A stretch of 37,123 nt of DNA from JBGTGT01 sp051439375 (GCA_051439375.1 JBFRWB010000161.1:1-37123), one strand, 5' to 3'; shown: positions 9,322 to 18,179, counted from the first letter of the stretch. Numbers and translations: made by a program. Notes: generated from the sequence alone by a model not told the origin.

Positions 9322-10512
9322 ATGACTTTTTTTACGGTTAATATTAAAAATAAATACATAGGGGTTTCTGATATTCTCTTCAGGCTTTACAGAGCTTATT
9401 TAATCGGAAATGCCCTGTCTTATACTTACTTTTATACTCCCTTTATTTGTCGCAGGAGCTTACCCAATTCTACTATCAGTAGGTTAATGAGAAAAATGTC
9501 TAGATTTAATATAAAAAATGATTTATTTGTCGCAAATTTTTTAGGATTAGGGGAAGCCGAAAACATACCTGATCTTAGAAAATCCCCTATAATTTCCATA
9601 GATATAATGAAGATCATAGATGATGAACTAATTCAAACAATTGAAGATTTGAAAGACAAAATTGAAGGACTTAGAATCCCCTCAGCTTCCGTGGCCTTCA
9701 ACTTTTTAATAACTGATAAAATCTATAAACCCAGCGTTTCTAAGAAGATTGAGAAAATGTTAGGGGCAATTAGCTTAATCAATTGTCATTTAGATGTATC
9801 TGGACAACCCTTTAGAGATTTCGTGTCTAGTAGATATTGGCAAGCCAGAAGCAAGAAAGCAGTATCTATCCCATTTACTCCCCAAAAAGTTAAGCTTTTG
9901 ATACATATTCGTAGAGGCGATCGCATCTGGATTGAACTGCAAAATAAGTTTGTTTTACTTCACGGATCGGATTCTTTAGTGTTAAAGAGAGATTCTCCTC
10001 AGTTGCAAAATCTTAATCAATCTAATGCTTTGCTCTCAAAAAAAGCGGATCAATTTACCAAACCAATAGAGATTAATGCCATAAAACAAATTCTTAATAC
10101 CATTTTCTCTCGGTATGATAGAAGCATTTTCTCTATCATTATTATCTCTGACGGGTACGATAAGGCATTTCAAGAAATACGTCACGCCCTTAAATCTGGT
10201 CGGTTAGTTCTTTCCCTATCTGAAAGGAAGCAAATGAATCACTTTTTCAAGAGAAATCAGCAAGAAATGGTCGATCTGGCTAAGTATTGTAATGGGACGT
10301 TGATAATAGGTGAAAACTCTAAAAAGAAGTTTATGCAATCGATTCATGCAGTTGCTTGTGCTGATTGTATTATCAAAACAACAGGTGGGTTTATTGCCCT
10401 TAATCGATTATTAAGGGGAAAAGACTCTCCCTCTTTAATTCTAGATTGTAGTAAACTAAACTCAGAACATCTAGACTCATTCATCGCCCAGATTGAAGAG
10501 TTGATGAACTAA
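9322..10512 (+). CDS. Uncharacterised protein with HxRRGD motif, possible fucosyltransferase-like glycosyltransferase
   Basis: 396 residues. I do not recognise the family with certainty. The segment KLLIHIRRGDR (HIRRGD at 195-200) matches the motif that binds the GDP-sugar in alpha-1,2/1,6-fucosyltransferases (GT11/GT23/NodZ type). Later segments IFSIIIISDGYDKAF (about 275-289), GTLIIGENSKKKFMQSIHAVACAD and IKTTGGFIALNRLL look like a Rossmann-type second half ending in a donor-side helix, as in those enzymes. The N-terminal 120 residues have no recognisable signature. It lies 26 nt before txlA on the same strand. Alternative: a conserved hypothetical protein with a coincidental motif. Confidence 0.55.
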   Translation: MTFFTVNIKNKYIGVSDILFRLYRAYLIGNALSYTYFYTPFICRRSLPNSTISRLMRKMSRFNIKNDLFVANFLGLGEAENIPDLRKSPIISIDIMKIIDDELIQTIEDLKDKIEGLRIPSASVAFNFLITDKIYKPSVSKKIEKMLGAISLINCHLDVSGQPFRDFVSSRYWQARSKKAVSIPFTPQKVKLLIHIRRGDRIWIELQNKFVLLHGSDSLVLKRDSPQLQNLNQSNALLSKKADQFTKPIEINAIKQILNTIFSRYDRSIFSIIIISDGYDKAFQEIRHALKSGRLVLSLSERKQMNHFFKRNQQEMVDLAKYCNGTLIIGENSKKKFMQSIHAVACADCIIKTTGGFIALNRLLRGKDSPSLILDCSKLNSEHLDSFIAQIEELMN

Positions 10513-10538
10513 TCACTCGCTGTAAGTCAAACTTATTT

Positions 10539-11087
10539 ATGTCTAATTCAATTAATGTTAAACCCCTAAGAAACGGATTATTGGCCTTAGTCGCGATCGC
10601 ATTGGGAATTGCCCTCTTTTTAGGCATTCAAACCCAAGGAACAGCCGTTTCTCTCGATTCACAGGCGAAAAACGCTACCCCGTTTGAAGTAGCGATGAGT
10701 AATCATAAGCCAACCTTAACGGAATTTTATGCAGATTGGTGTACCAGTTGCCAAGCAATGGCGGCAGATTTAGCGGAAATTAAGTCAGAATATCAGAATT
10801 CTGTTAACTTTGTCATGTTAAACGTAGATAATAGCCAATGGTTGCCCGAAATCTTACGTTATCGGGTAGATGGAATTCCTCATTTTGTTTTTCTGAATGA
10901 TGAGGGAAATGCGATCGCTCAATCGATTGGAGAACAACCAAAATCTATTATTAAAGCCAATTTAGATGCGTTAATTGCCCAAAAAACCTTACCCTATGCT
11001 GCTACAACAGGACAAACTTCTATTTTTAAAGCACCATTAAGCGGTGCGAATAGTGATCCTCGTAGTCATGGCGCACAAACACAGTAG
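10539..11087 (+). CDS. txlA: Membrane-anchored thioredoxin, TxlA/HCF164 type
   Basis: 182 residues. One N-terminal membrane segment (about 13-31, LLALVAIALGIALFLGI) is followed by a thioredoxin fold with FYADWCTSCQAM, redox cysteines 68 and 71, and the cis-proline segment RVDGIPHFVFL. Proteins of this group (HCF164 in chloroplasts) face the thylakoid lumen and pass reducing power from CcdA to apocytochromes and other lumenal targets in cytochrome b6f assembly. The tail after about residue 150 is low in conserved motifs. Its TAG stop (11085-11087) overlaps the first unit of a heptanucleotide repeat array. No ccdA is in the window. Confidence 0.85.
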   Translation: MSNSINVKPLRNGLLALVAIALGIALFLGIQTQGTAVSLDSQAKNATPFEVAMSNHKPTLTEFYADWCTSCQAMAADLAEIKSEYQNSVNFVMLNVDNSQWLPEILRYRVDGIPHFVFLNDEGNAIAQSIGEQPKSIIKANLDALIAQKTLPYAATTGQTSIFKAPLSGANSDPRSHGAQTQ

Positions 11088-11295
11088 ATGTTAGGTTTCA
11101 GGTGTTAGGTTGCAGGTATCGGGTTTCAGGTGTCGGGTTTCAGGTGTCGGGTTTCAGGTTTCAGGTGTTAGGTTTCAGGTGTCGGGTTTTAGGTTTCAGG
11201 TGTCGGGTTTCAGGTTTCAGGTGTCGGGTTTCAGGTGTCGGGTTTTAGGTTTCAGGTGTTAGGTTTCAGGTGTCGGGTTTTAGGTGTCGGGTTTT
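11086..11295 (+). repeat. Heptanucleotide tandem array 1, 30 units of RGGTDTY
   Basis: Thirty 7-bp units follow one another without a register break from 11086 to 11295. Common units are AGGTTTC, AGGTGTC, GGGTTTC and AGGTGTT; the first, AGATGTT, overlaps the txlA stop codon. This is the STRR (short tandemly repeated repetitive, heptanucleotide) class known from cyanobacteria. The array fills most of the gap between the convergent 3' ends of txlA and secD. The same consensus occurs in array 2 after mreC. Confidence 0.95.
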
Positions 11296-11347
11296 CAGAT
11301 ACTTAAATCCCATACCTCATAAGCTAAGCGGTGATGGACAGCTTACC

Positions 11348-12733
11348 TCACGCTTCTTTCGGCAAATTAGGACAAAATAAAGTAGGATTTTGCCGAACAG
11401 TGGGAAACTCTAACACCGTTAATAACATTAAGGTTCGACTACAGGTTAACGCCGTAAACATACTCATTAACACCCCAATGGCTAAGGTTACGGCAAACCC
11501 TCGCACTAAACCAGACCCTAACCAAATTAACGCCCCACAAGCGATTAAAGTAGTGACATTACTATCTAAAATACTAGAAAATGCCCGATAAAATCCTGAC
11601 TCCACCGAACGATACAAACTATTTCCTCCTCGTAATTCCTCACGAGTTCGTTCAAAAATCAATACATTTGCATCAACTGCCATCCCAATACTAAGAATAA
11701 AGCCTGCGATACCGGGTAAGGTTAGGGTAACCCCAATGAGAGAATAGGCAGCTAAAGTGAGCAACGTATAAATAGTAAGGGATAAATCAGCGATACAGCC
11801 CGGTAACCGATAATAAACTGCCATGAAAGCAAGCACTAAAATTAAGCCCGCTACCCCTGCATAAATACTACGACGAATACTATCCTGCCCCAAGGTTGCC
11901 CCTACGGTACGATTTTCTACAATAGCAACAGGAAAGGGAAGAGAACCGCCTCGAAGCTGAATAGCAAGGTCATTTGCCGATTCAAGGGTAAAATTCCCTG
12001 AAATAACCGCACTACCTCCTGCAATCCCTGTTGTCGCATATTCAGCCCCCACCACAGGCGCACTTAATAGTTGTTTATCCAAGAAAATCCCAATAGTTCG
12101 CCCAGTTCCTGCGATATTTTTGGTTAATTCAGCAAATTTTTCCCCACCTTCTGAGTCAAAGTCAATCAATACTTCCCACTGTAACCCTGACTGATTAGGA
12201 CTAGGACGGGCGTTACTGAGGTTTTTTCCGCTTAACCCCACATCGTCAAAAAGGGCAATAATAGCCTCATTGGATGTTTTAATTGATTCGTTTAACTCAG
12301 CAATTTCTGCTTCATTTTCTAAAATCTCCAATTCTGCCCGACGTTGCTGTAAAATGCTGTATTCAGCTTGAAACTGTCCCTCTGACCCCTGCTGTTGTTG
12401 TAAGAAGTCTAATTGCGCCGTTCCTCCTAAAACCCGTTCGGCTTGTTCAGGTTTTGTCACCCCCGGTAACTGTACGATAATTTTATCCTGTCCTGCGGTT
12501 TGTACCAAAGGTTCAGCCACACCCAACGCATTAATCCGATTTTCAATTACCCGTTGAACGGCTTCTAAATCTTGGGCGGTAACGGTTTTATCTTCAGTTT
12601 TTTGGACTTCAATGGTCAATTGTGCGCCACCTTTGAGGTCTAAGCCCAATTCTAATCCTAAAGTTGATAAAACGACGATAGAAGCGATAATTAGGGCAAC
12701 AATTAGGGCAAGAAATCCGCGTTGTCTTTGCAT
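11348..12733 (-). CDS. secD: Protein translocase subunit SecD
   Basis: 461 residues, the normal size for bacterial SecD of the short type. It works with SecF beside SecYEG, using the proton motive force to help pull proteins across the membrane. Features: first membrane segment at about 7-27, GLDLKGGAQLTIEV, the P1 domain with INALGVAEPLVQ and GGTAQLDFL, then a C-terminal block of five membrane segments containing the diagnostic GMAVDANVLIFERTREELR. Normally secF follows at once; here the gene is followed by the heptamer array and the oppositely oriented txlA, so secF must be elsewhere or absent. pdhB lies upstream on the same strand, 106 nt away. Confidence 0.94.
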   Translation of the reverse strand: MQRQRGFLALIVALIIASIVVLSTLGLELGLDLKGGAQLTIEVQKTEDKTVTAQDLEAVQRVIENRINALGVAEPLVQTAGQDKIIVQLPGVTKPEQAERVLGGTAQLDFLQQQQGSEGQFQAEYSILQQRRAELEILENEAEIAELNESIKTSNEAIIALFDDVGLSGKNLSNARPSPNQSGLQWEVLIDFDSEGGEKFAELTKNIAGTGRTIGIFLDKQLLSAPVVGAEYATTGIAGGSAVISGNFTLESANDLAIQLRGGSLPFPVAIVENRTVGATLGQDSIRRSIYAGVAGLILVLAFMAVYYRLPGCIADLSLTIYTLLTLAAYSLIGVTLTLPGIAGFILSIGMAVDANVLIFERTREELRGGNSLYRSVESGFYRAFSSILDSNVTTLIACGALIWLGSGLVRGFAVTLAIGVLMSMFTALTCSRTLMLLTVLEFPTVRQNPTLFCPNLPKEA

Positions 12734-12740
12734 TGTTTTT

Positions 12741-12785
12741 AGAAGAGTTACAGAAGTTCAGAAGTTACAGAAGTTCAGAAGTTCA
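12741..12785. repeat. Short tandem repeat of AGAAGTTC/AGTTACAG units
   Basis: Between secD and pdhB the plus strand reads as alternating AGTTACAGA and AGTTCAGA units, about five copies of 8-9 bp. The period differs from the 7-bp arrays elsewhere. It sits just upstream of the secD start, in the secD 5' leader. Confidence 0.7.
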
Positions 12786-12839
12786 GGAGAAGAAGTAATC
12801 AGGAATAAATAACTGTTCACTGAACAACTGGTCACTGAT

Positions 12840-13823
12840 TTATACTTGCAGAAGCATTAATTTTTGAGCAGCTTCCACGATTTGTGGGGGTTGAACAATG
12901 GTTAATCGTTCCAATGTGCCATTATAAGGCGTAGGAATATCTTGGGAAGATAAACGAATCACAGGGGCATCTAACTCATCAAAGAACTGTTCATTGATTA
13001 AAGCAATTAATTCTGCTGCAATTCCCCCCGTTTTCATACATTCTTCCACAATAATGACGCGATGGGTTTTGCGAATGGATTCCCCAATTGTCTCTAAATC
13101 AAAGGGTTTTAGGCTAATTAAGTCAATAATTTCAGGATCAATTCCTTCTTTCTCCATTTGCTTTAACGCTTGCAGACAATGGTGACGCATTCGAGAATAG
13201 GTCAAAATGGTAACATCCTTCCCTTTACGAACCACTTCTGCTTTATCTAAGGGAACAATATACTCTTTATCAGGTAAATTCTCTTTTAAATTATATAAAA
13301 GAACGTGTTCAAAGAATAAAACAGGATTATCATCTCGAATCGCTGCTTTAAGCAATCCTTTACCATTATAAGGGGTAGAACAGGCCACGATTTTTAAGCC
13401 CGGTACCGCATGAAAATAGGCTTCTAAACGTTGAGAATGTTCCGCGCCTAATTGACGGCCAACCCCACCGGGGCCGCGAATAACCATGGGAATCTTAAAG
13501 TTACCGCCAGAGGTATAGCGCAGCATCCCTGCATTATTAGCAATTTGGTTAAAGGCTAACAACAAAAACCCCATATTCATCCCTTCGATAATCGGACGTA
13601 ACCCCGTCATCGCTGCACCAACGGCTAACCCTGTAAAGCTATTTTCTGCAATGGGGGTATCTAAGACCCGCAAGTCGCCATATTTGCCGTATAAGTCCTT
13701 TGTGACTTTGTAAGAACCACCGTAATGTCCCACATCCTCACCTAGTACAAATACTGTCTCATCTCGCCCCATTTCTTCGTCGATTGCTTGGCGCAGGGCA
13801 TTGAATAATAAGGTTTCTGCCAT
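12840..13823 (-). CDS. pdhB: Pyruvate dehydrogenase E1 component, beta subunit
   Basis: 327 residues, full length. It is the beta chain of the thiamine-diphosphate-dependent E1 that decarboxylates pyruvate for acetyl-CoA formation. Seen: ETLLFNALRQAIDEEM at the N terminus, FVLGEDVGHYGGSYKVT (with the Glu that activates the thiamine ring), DTPIAENSFTGLAVGAAM, RGPGGVGRQLGAEHSQRLEAYF, and the C-terminal transketolase domain with EECMKTGGIAAEL. The alpha subunit and the E2/E3 genes are not in the window; scattered pdh genes are normal in cyanobacteria. Confidence 0.95.
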   Translation of the reverse strand: MAETLLFNALRQAIDEEMGRDETVFVLGEDVGHYGGSYKVTKDLYGKYGDLRVLDTPIAENSFTGLAVGAAMTGLRPIIEGMNMGFLLLAFNQIANNAGMLRYTSGGNFKIPMVIRGPGGVGRQLGAEHSQRLEAYFHAVPGLKIVACSTPYNGKGLLKAAIRDDNPVLFFEHVLLYNLKENLPDKEYIVPLDKAEVVRKGKDVTILTYSRMRHHCLQALKQMEKEGIDPEIIDLISLKPFDLETIGESIRKTHRVIIVEECMKTGGIAAELIALINEQFFDELDAPVIRLSSQDIPTPYNGTLERLTIVQPPQIVEAAQKLMLLQV

Positions 13824-13979
13824 TGTATTTCCTAAGTTTTAGCCATAGTTTTCTCAAATTTTACAGCATTAGGGGATCTAAAATGCAAATCACTCAGTAA
13901 TATCCTTATAGATTTCGGAAACCCAGCAAGAAAACTGAAGGATATTTAAGATTATTGCGATCGCTTTCTTGATAGGATC

Positions 13980-14555
13980 TTATTCACCTTTTCCTGCACT
14001 GAAAGTTTGTTCAGGGGTTAAACTAAGCTCAGGAAAACTCGGAGAAATAATCAGTTGATTATTTTTAAAAATCGTTTCTTCATACAAGCCATCCACTAAA
14101 ATTAAGAGGGTAACTTGTTCTTTTTCAGGGTCAATAATCCAATATTCATTGATTCCTCTGGCTGCATATTCTGAGCGTTTATAACGATAATCTCGATCTT
14201 GATTAGTTTTACCCGGAGACACCACTTCTATAATTAAAACAGGAGGTGACATTTCTGGGGTAACTGTGGCTCGTTTTCCACCCATTTGAGTTAAAATATC
14301 TTCATTGATTATCATCAAATCTGGCAAGCGCACTCGATTACTACTAACCACTAATTCCGTATCTTTATGACGAATCAGTTTAAAGGAGACAATTTTAAGG
14401 AATTCTGATAATAAATAAAGAGCAATTAAGTTATTTTGGTCACTTTTCGTTGGCATAGCAATTAATTCCCCATCAACGAATTCATAACGAGTGTCTGTAC
14501 CGTCATCATAAGCAAGGTACTCTTCTAGGGTAAATTTTTGAGTCGTTAAAGTCAT
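13980..14555 (-). CDS. Uma2-family protein (DUF820, PD-(D/E)XK nuclease fold)
   Basis: 191 residues. Family signs: FTLEEYLAYDDGTDTRYEFVDGELIAMP at the N terminus, then RLPDLMIINED (acidic residue of the PD motif), VLIIEVVSPGKTNQDRDYRYKRSEYAARGINEYWIIDPE. Uma2 proteins are very numerous in cyanobacterial genomes, have a restriction-endonuclease-like fold, and have no proven role. A second member, of different sequence, lies at 22558-23112. It is isolated, with over 100 nt on each side. Confidence 0.88.
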   Translation of the reverse strand: MTLTTQKFTLEEYLAYDDGTDTRYEFVDGELIAMPTKSDQNNLIALYLLSEFLKIVSFKLIRHKDTELVVSSNRVRLPDLMIINEDILTQMGGKRATVTPEMSPPVLIIEVVSPGKTNQDRDYRYKRSEYAARGINEYWIIDPEKEQVTLLILVDGLYEETIFKNNQLIISPSFPELSLTPEQTFSAGKGE

Positions 14556-14894
14556 TATTCACCTCAATGATTCAGTTATCTAATAATATAATAATTTTGA
14601 TGCTTGGTAACTTACATAAGATCCAACAGAGACAATTAATCTTAAATTACCGTAATTGATCAATCAATTCGTAGGGACATAAAGCTTGTTATGTCCTCAA
14701 TTTTCTATGCAATACTAACCAAATTAGGTACAAGTCAGTCGCTTCGCTCCAATTCGCGCATTATGAATTCAAAATTCAAAAAAATACCCCATAGCTAAAG
14801 CTAGGGGAATCCTGTACCTTAATTGATCAATTAAAATCACTTTTTTATATTATTTTGAATTTTGAATTTTGAATTACCCGAAGGGGTCAGTGCG
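14556..14894. repeat. Intergenic region with palindromes and GAATTTT heptamers
   Basis: No gene is visible in these 340 bases. They hold a hairpin at 14675-14696 (GGACATAA paired with TTATGTCC), a second at 14787-14807 (CCCCATAGCT paired with AGCTAGGGG), a perfect 16-bp palindrome TTAATTGATCAATTAA at 14819-14834, and two GAATTTT units plus a partial one at 14857-14877. These look like dispersed repeat debris between the convergent-neighbour genes Uma2 and msrP. Confidence 0.7.
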
Positions 14895-15878
14895 TTAAAC
14901 ATATAACTTCCCTACATAGTCTCCATAACCATTATAGGGTAGCGTTTCTTTCATTGTCCATGATAAACCCGGCCCATTACTAATAAATTTTTCTGTTGCT
15001 TGTGACCAACGAGGGTGAGGTTTATTGGGGTTAACATTAGCTGTAAATCCGTATTCATTAGCAGCAATTGTATTCCAATAAGTTGCAGGTTTATCCGCTA
15101 AAAATTCAATTTTAACAATAGACTTTGCTCCTTTAAACCCATATTTCCAAGGAAGAACCATGCGTAACGGTGCGCCATGTTGTTTTGGTAATTGGTGTCC
15201 ATAAATTCCCACCGCAAAAAAGGCTAGATCATTAGCCATTTCTTCAATCGTTAATCCTTCTTTATACGGCCAAGGAAGTCCGCCAAAATGGAACCCCGGA
15301 CCCGTCGTTATTTCAGGGTCATAAAAAGAAGTGAAGCGGACAAATTTTGCATTTGCGGTAGGTTCTACTACTTTCATTAAGGCTTTCATGGGAAATCCCA
15401 CCCAAGGTAAGACCATTGACCATGCTTCCACACAACGAAAGCGATAAACTCTTTCTTCTAGGGGAAATGCTTTTTTTAACCCGTCTATATCATAGGTTTT
15501 GGGATTTTTAACTAATCCTGATACTTCAACTTTCCACGGTTCAGTCGGCAGATTTTGAGCATTTAACCAGATTTTTTTATTGCCCCCAAATTCATAAAAA
15601 TTGTTGTATTGTCCGGCTAATTCTTCATCAGTAATAGGACGTTCAACGGATGCAAAGTTAGGATTTTTCTGTAAGTTATCAAACTTAGGTAAATTAAGCG
15701 TTTTTTCTAAAGCAACTTGGGAGGAAGATTTCTGACACCCTGTTAAGGCAAATACTCCTGCACCAATACTTGCACCAACTATCCCTTTTAAGACTTGACG
15801 GCGATTGAAATAAGCAGTTTCTGGGGTTACTTCATTTTCGGAAAGATACCAAGGGGGTAAAATTTTAATTAAGGTCAT
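14895..15878 (-). CDS. msrP: Molybdopterin-dependent methionine sulfoxide reductase catalytic subunit MsrP (YedY family)
   Basis: The ATG at 15878 is preferred over an in-frame TTG nine bases upstream; it gives 327 residues and aligns with the E. coli N terminus. MsrP repairs oxidised methionines in exported proteins. It has a twin-arginine signal, NRRQVLKGIVGAS (Arg26-27), ending in LTGC, so lipid attachment is also possible. The sulfite-oxidase-type fold shows RFRCVEAWSMVLPWVGFP, with Cys149 as expected molybdenum ligand, and HGAPLRMVLPWKYGFKGAKSI. The membrane haem partner MsrQ is not adjacent; a 71-residue membrane protein of unknown function lies upstream. Linking it to the molybdenum-cofactor gene moeB at 23442 is only by function. 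Confidence 0.92.
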   Translation of the reverse strand: MTLIKILPPWYLSENEVTPETAYFNRRQVLKGIVGASIGAGVFALTGCQKSSSQVALEKTLNLPKFDNLQKNPNFASVERPITDEELAGQYNNFYEFGGNKKIWLNAQNLPTEPWKVEVSGLVKNPKTYDIDGLKKAFPLEERVYRFRCVEAWSMVLPWVGFPMKALMKVVEPTANAKFVRFTSFYDPEITTGPGFHFGGLPWPYKEGLTIEEMANDLAFFAVGIYGHQLPKQHGAPLRMVLPWKYGFKGAKSIVKIEFLADKPATYWNTIAANEYGFTANVNPNKPHPRWSQATEKFISNGPGLSWTMKETLPYNGYGDYVGKLYV

Positions 15879-15907
15879 GATCACCAATCGATAAAATCAA
15901 CTACCCT

Positions 15908-16123
15908 TTAGCTTAACAATTCTTGAATCCTTTGAGGCAAATTGATAATTTCTTGCCAAAGATCATAAGGAGAAATCCCAAACACTAACTGTAAAACTAA
16001 AACAATAATCGCAACTTTAAAGGCTGTTCCTACACTGGTTTTAATGATTTTTAGCAGTCCACTAAAAACTAACCAAGCAACAGCAAAAGCAGCAATTAAG
16101 ATCAAGATTTGTGAAACCATCAT
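15908..16123 (-). CDS. Small membrane protein, conserved hypothetical
   Basis: 71 residues with two probable membrane segments (about 4-24 and 32-50) and a C-terminal amphipathic stretch DLWQEIINLPQRIQELL. I do not recognise it. It ends 29 nt before the msrP ATG on the same strand, so the two may be co-transcribed. It is not the MsrQ haem protein, which is about 200 residues. Codon use looks ordinary and it is divergent from plmA. Confidence 0.6.
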   Translation of the reverse strand: MMVSQILILIAAFAVAWLVFSGLLKIIKTSVGTAFKVAIIVLVLQLVFGISPYDLWQEIINLPQRIQELLS

Positions 16124-16256
16124 TAAGTAGCAAAAAACAGATAAAATTAAAGAAGGAATCTTTGTATATAATTAAGAAGCAGAATTATTTTTTGCTTCCT
16201 GTTTCAATTTTAGGTCAATTCTTACAACGATTCTCTAAGTTTGTCAACTGATCAGA

Positions 16257-17255
16257 ATGTTACAGTTCCAAATTCACTCCGACAGCGATATCCCTGCGTC
16301 TCGACAACTGCTTGATCAATTGCGGTTTGCGATCGCGTCTCGTCAATATCCCCCCGGCCATCGTCTCCCCAGTACCCGACAGTTAGCCATGATAACTGGC
16401 CTGCATCGTAACACAGTGAGCAAAGTTTATCAGCAATTGGAAGAACAGGGCTTAGTAGAATCCATTGCTGGCTCAGGCATTTATGTTAAAATTCAGAATA
16501 ATGAGGGAAATAGTAATCAAACTTATCCCCTCGCCCAAGACTACCCAGAAGCTCATCAAATTATTCAAACAAGCTTAAATGAACTGCTTTTAAAGGGCTT
16601 AACCTTATCTCAAGTTCAAGAATTATTTTTAGCCGAAATCGAATGGCGACTGCGCTGTAATGCACAAGTCTTGATAACTGTCCCTAAACAAGATATGGGA
16701 GCAGGTCAATTAATCGTTAGAGAATTAGAACAAGCATTAGAAATTCCTATCCAATTAGTTTTCTTAGAAGAATTAGATAAATTTCTTGCAAAAAATCAGT
16801 CGGGAACAGTCGTTACCAGTCGCTATTTTATTCATCAAGCAGAAGCGATCACCGAACCCTATGCGGTTAGAGCAATTGCCGTTGATATTCATGATTACAG
16901 GGAAGAATTAAGCCAAATCAAGGATTTACCCCCTAATACTCGTTTAGGGCTTGTCAGTCTTAGTTTAGGAATTGTGACTATCTCAGAAACCCTAATTCGT
17001 AGCCTAAGAGGGGATGAATTGATGGTTATGACAGCAACAGCCAGCGATAAAGAGAAATTAACCGCAGTTGTCAAATATTCCCATACAATTATGAGCGATG
17101 CGGCAAGTTATCCCCTTGTTAAACAAGCGATCGCTCAAGTTAGAGAAGAGATCATTCGTCCTCCTTATCTAATTTGCTGTGAAAATTACATCGGTGACAA
17201 ATCAATTAATCTTCTCAAAAGAGAATTAGGGCTAGGGGAATCACCCAATTTATAG
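16257..17255 (+). CDS. plmA: GntR-family transcriptional regulator, PlmA type
   Basis: 332 residues. The N-terminal 75 residues are a GntR winged helix: IPASRQLLDQLRFAIASRQY, PPGHRLPSTRQLAM, GLHRNTVSKVYQQLEEQGLVE, GSGIYV. The remaining 250 residues are not an aminotransferase domain (MocR) nor a standard FadR/HutC effector domain. They fit the cyanobacteria-specific GntR protein PlmA, reported to bind the PII-PipX complex and linked to plasmid maintenance in Anabaena. Assignment to PlmA is from remembered N-terminal similarity. Divergent from the small membrane protein; sodA begins 12 nt after its stop. Confidence 0.82.
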   Translation: MLQFQIHSDSDIPASRQLLDQLRFAIASRQYPPGHRLPSTRQLAMITGLHRNTVSKVYQQLEEQGLVESIAGSGIYVKIQNNEGNSNQTYPLAQDYPEAHQIIQTSLNELLLKGLTLSQVQELFLAEIEWRLRCNAQVLITVPKQDMGAGQLIVRELEQALEIPIQLVFLEELDKFLAKNQSGTVVTSRYFIHQAEAITEPYAVRAIAVDIHDYREELSQIKDLPPNTRLGLVSLSLGIVTISETLIRSLRGDELMVMTATASDKEKLTAVVKYSHTIMSDAASYPLVKQAIAQVREEIIRPPYLICCENYIGDKSINLLKRELGLGESPNL

Positions 17256-17267
17256 TAGAGTCATCAA

Positions 17268-18014
17268 GTGATGCACCTTCTAAGTTTCACTGCTATGATT
17301 GTTTCTCGCCGTCATCTTCTTCAAGGGTTAAGTTTTACCACTAGCGCAGCCGTTTTTGGTGTCTCCTCTTCTTTTAATCGTCTTGCATTAGCCGATAACA
17401 GTCCCTACAATGTGATTCCCCTTCCCTATGATTTTAAAGCCCTAGAACCTTATATTGATGGCAAAACCATGGAATTCCACTATGGAAAACACTATGTAGG
17501 TTATACCCGTAACTTGAATAAAGCAGTCAATTCTTATCCTGAGTTACGAAATCAGAGTGCAGAGGCTTTATTAAGCAATTTTGAGGATCTTCCCCGCCAA
17601 ATTAAAACCACCGTGCGAAATAATGGAGGCGGCTATGTCAATCACACAATGTTTTGGCAAATTATGTCTCCCAATAGTAGCAGAAAACCGATTGGAGAAA
17701 TTGGCCAAGAGATTAGGGCAACCTTTAGTAGTTTTGAAGACTTTAAAGAAGCATTTAACCAAGCAGGTTCATCTCAATTTGGCAGTGGCTGGGCATGGCT
17801 TGTTTTGGACAAAAACAAGAAATTACAGATAATTAGTACCCCTAACCAAGATAGTCCCTTGATGCAAGGACTTTATCCTGTCATGGGCAATGATGTATGG
17901 GAACACGCTTATTATTTAAAATATAAAAATAATCGAGGAGAATATCTCAAACAATGGTGGAATGTGGTGAATTGGGAAGAAGTAAATAAACGATATTTAA
18001 AAGGTAAAATTTAA
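17268..18014 (+). CDS. sodA: Exported manganese superoxide dismutase
   Basis: 248 residues from the ATG at 17268; a second ATG at 17295 gives a shorter, equally good signal. The N terminus, SRRHLLQGLSFTTSAAVFG, is a twin-arginine signal, so the enzyme should act in the periplasm or thylakoid lumen, or stay membrane-anchored as known for an Anabaena SodA. Metal ligands His71, His126, Asp209 and His213 are present. Gln194 in NQDSPLM is placed as in Mn enzymes (Fe enzymes carry a different segment here). It dismutates superoxide. It follows plmA by 12 nt on the same strand. Confidence 0.92.
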   Translation: MMHLLSFTAMIVSRRHLLQGLSFTTSAAVFGVSSSFNRLALADNSPYNVIPLPYDFKALEPYIDGKTMEFHYGKHYVGYTRNLNKAVNSYPELRNQSAEALLSNFEDLPRQIKTTVRNNGGGYVNHTMFWQIMSPNSSRKPIGEIGQEIRATFSSFEDFKEAFNQAGSSQFGSGWAWLVLDKNKKLQIISTPNQDSPLMQGLYPVMGNDVWEHAYYLKYKNNRGEYLKQWWNVVNWEEVNKRYLKGKI

Positions 18015-18179
18015 CGTTTTGTAACTAACTTTATCAAAAGTTAGACTCATCCTTTAAGATTTAGGGATTGACAATCTTTGCTTTTTAAAAATAGCAACAG
18101 AAAAGGGTTTCAAGTCTCCCCGTTGAAGAGGATAAAAAACTCTCTTGTGTAATTCTAAATTCGCTTACTCTAAATTCTA

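Noticed and set aside
11086..11295. CRISPR array
   Set aside because: Units are 7 bp with no spacers and no cas genes; it is a tandem heptamer array.
15908..16123. MsrQ haem membrane subunit for msrP
   Set aside because: Only 71 residues and two membrane segments, without haem histidines.
16257..17255. MocR-type regulator with aminotransferase domain
   Set aside because: The C-terminal part has no PLP-lysine motif or aminotransferase fold signature and is too short.
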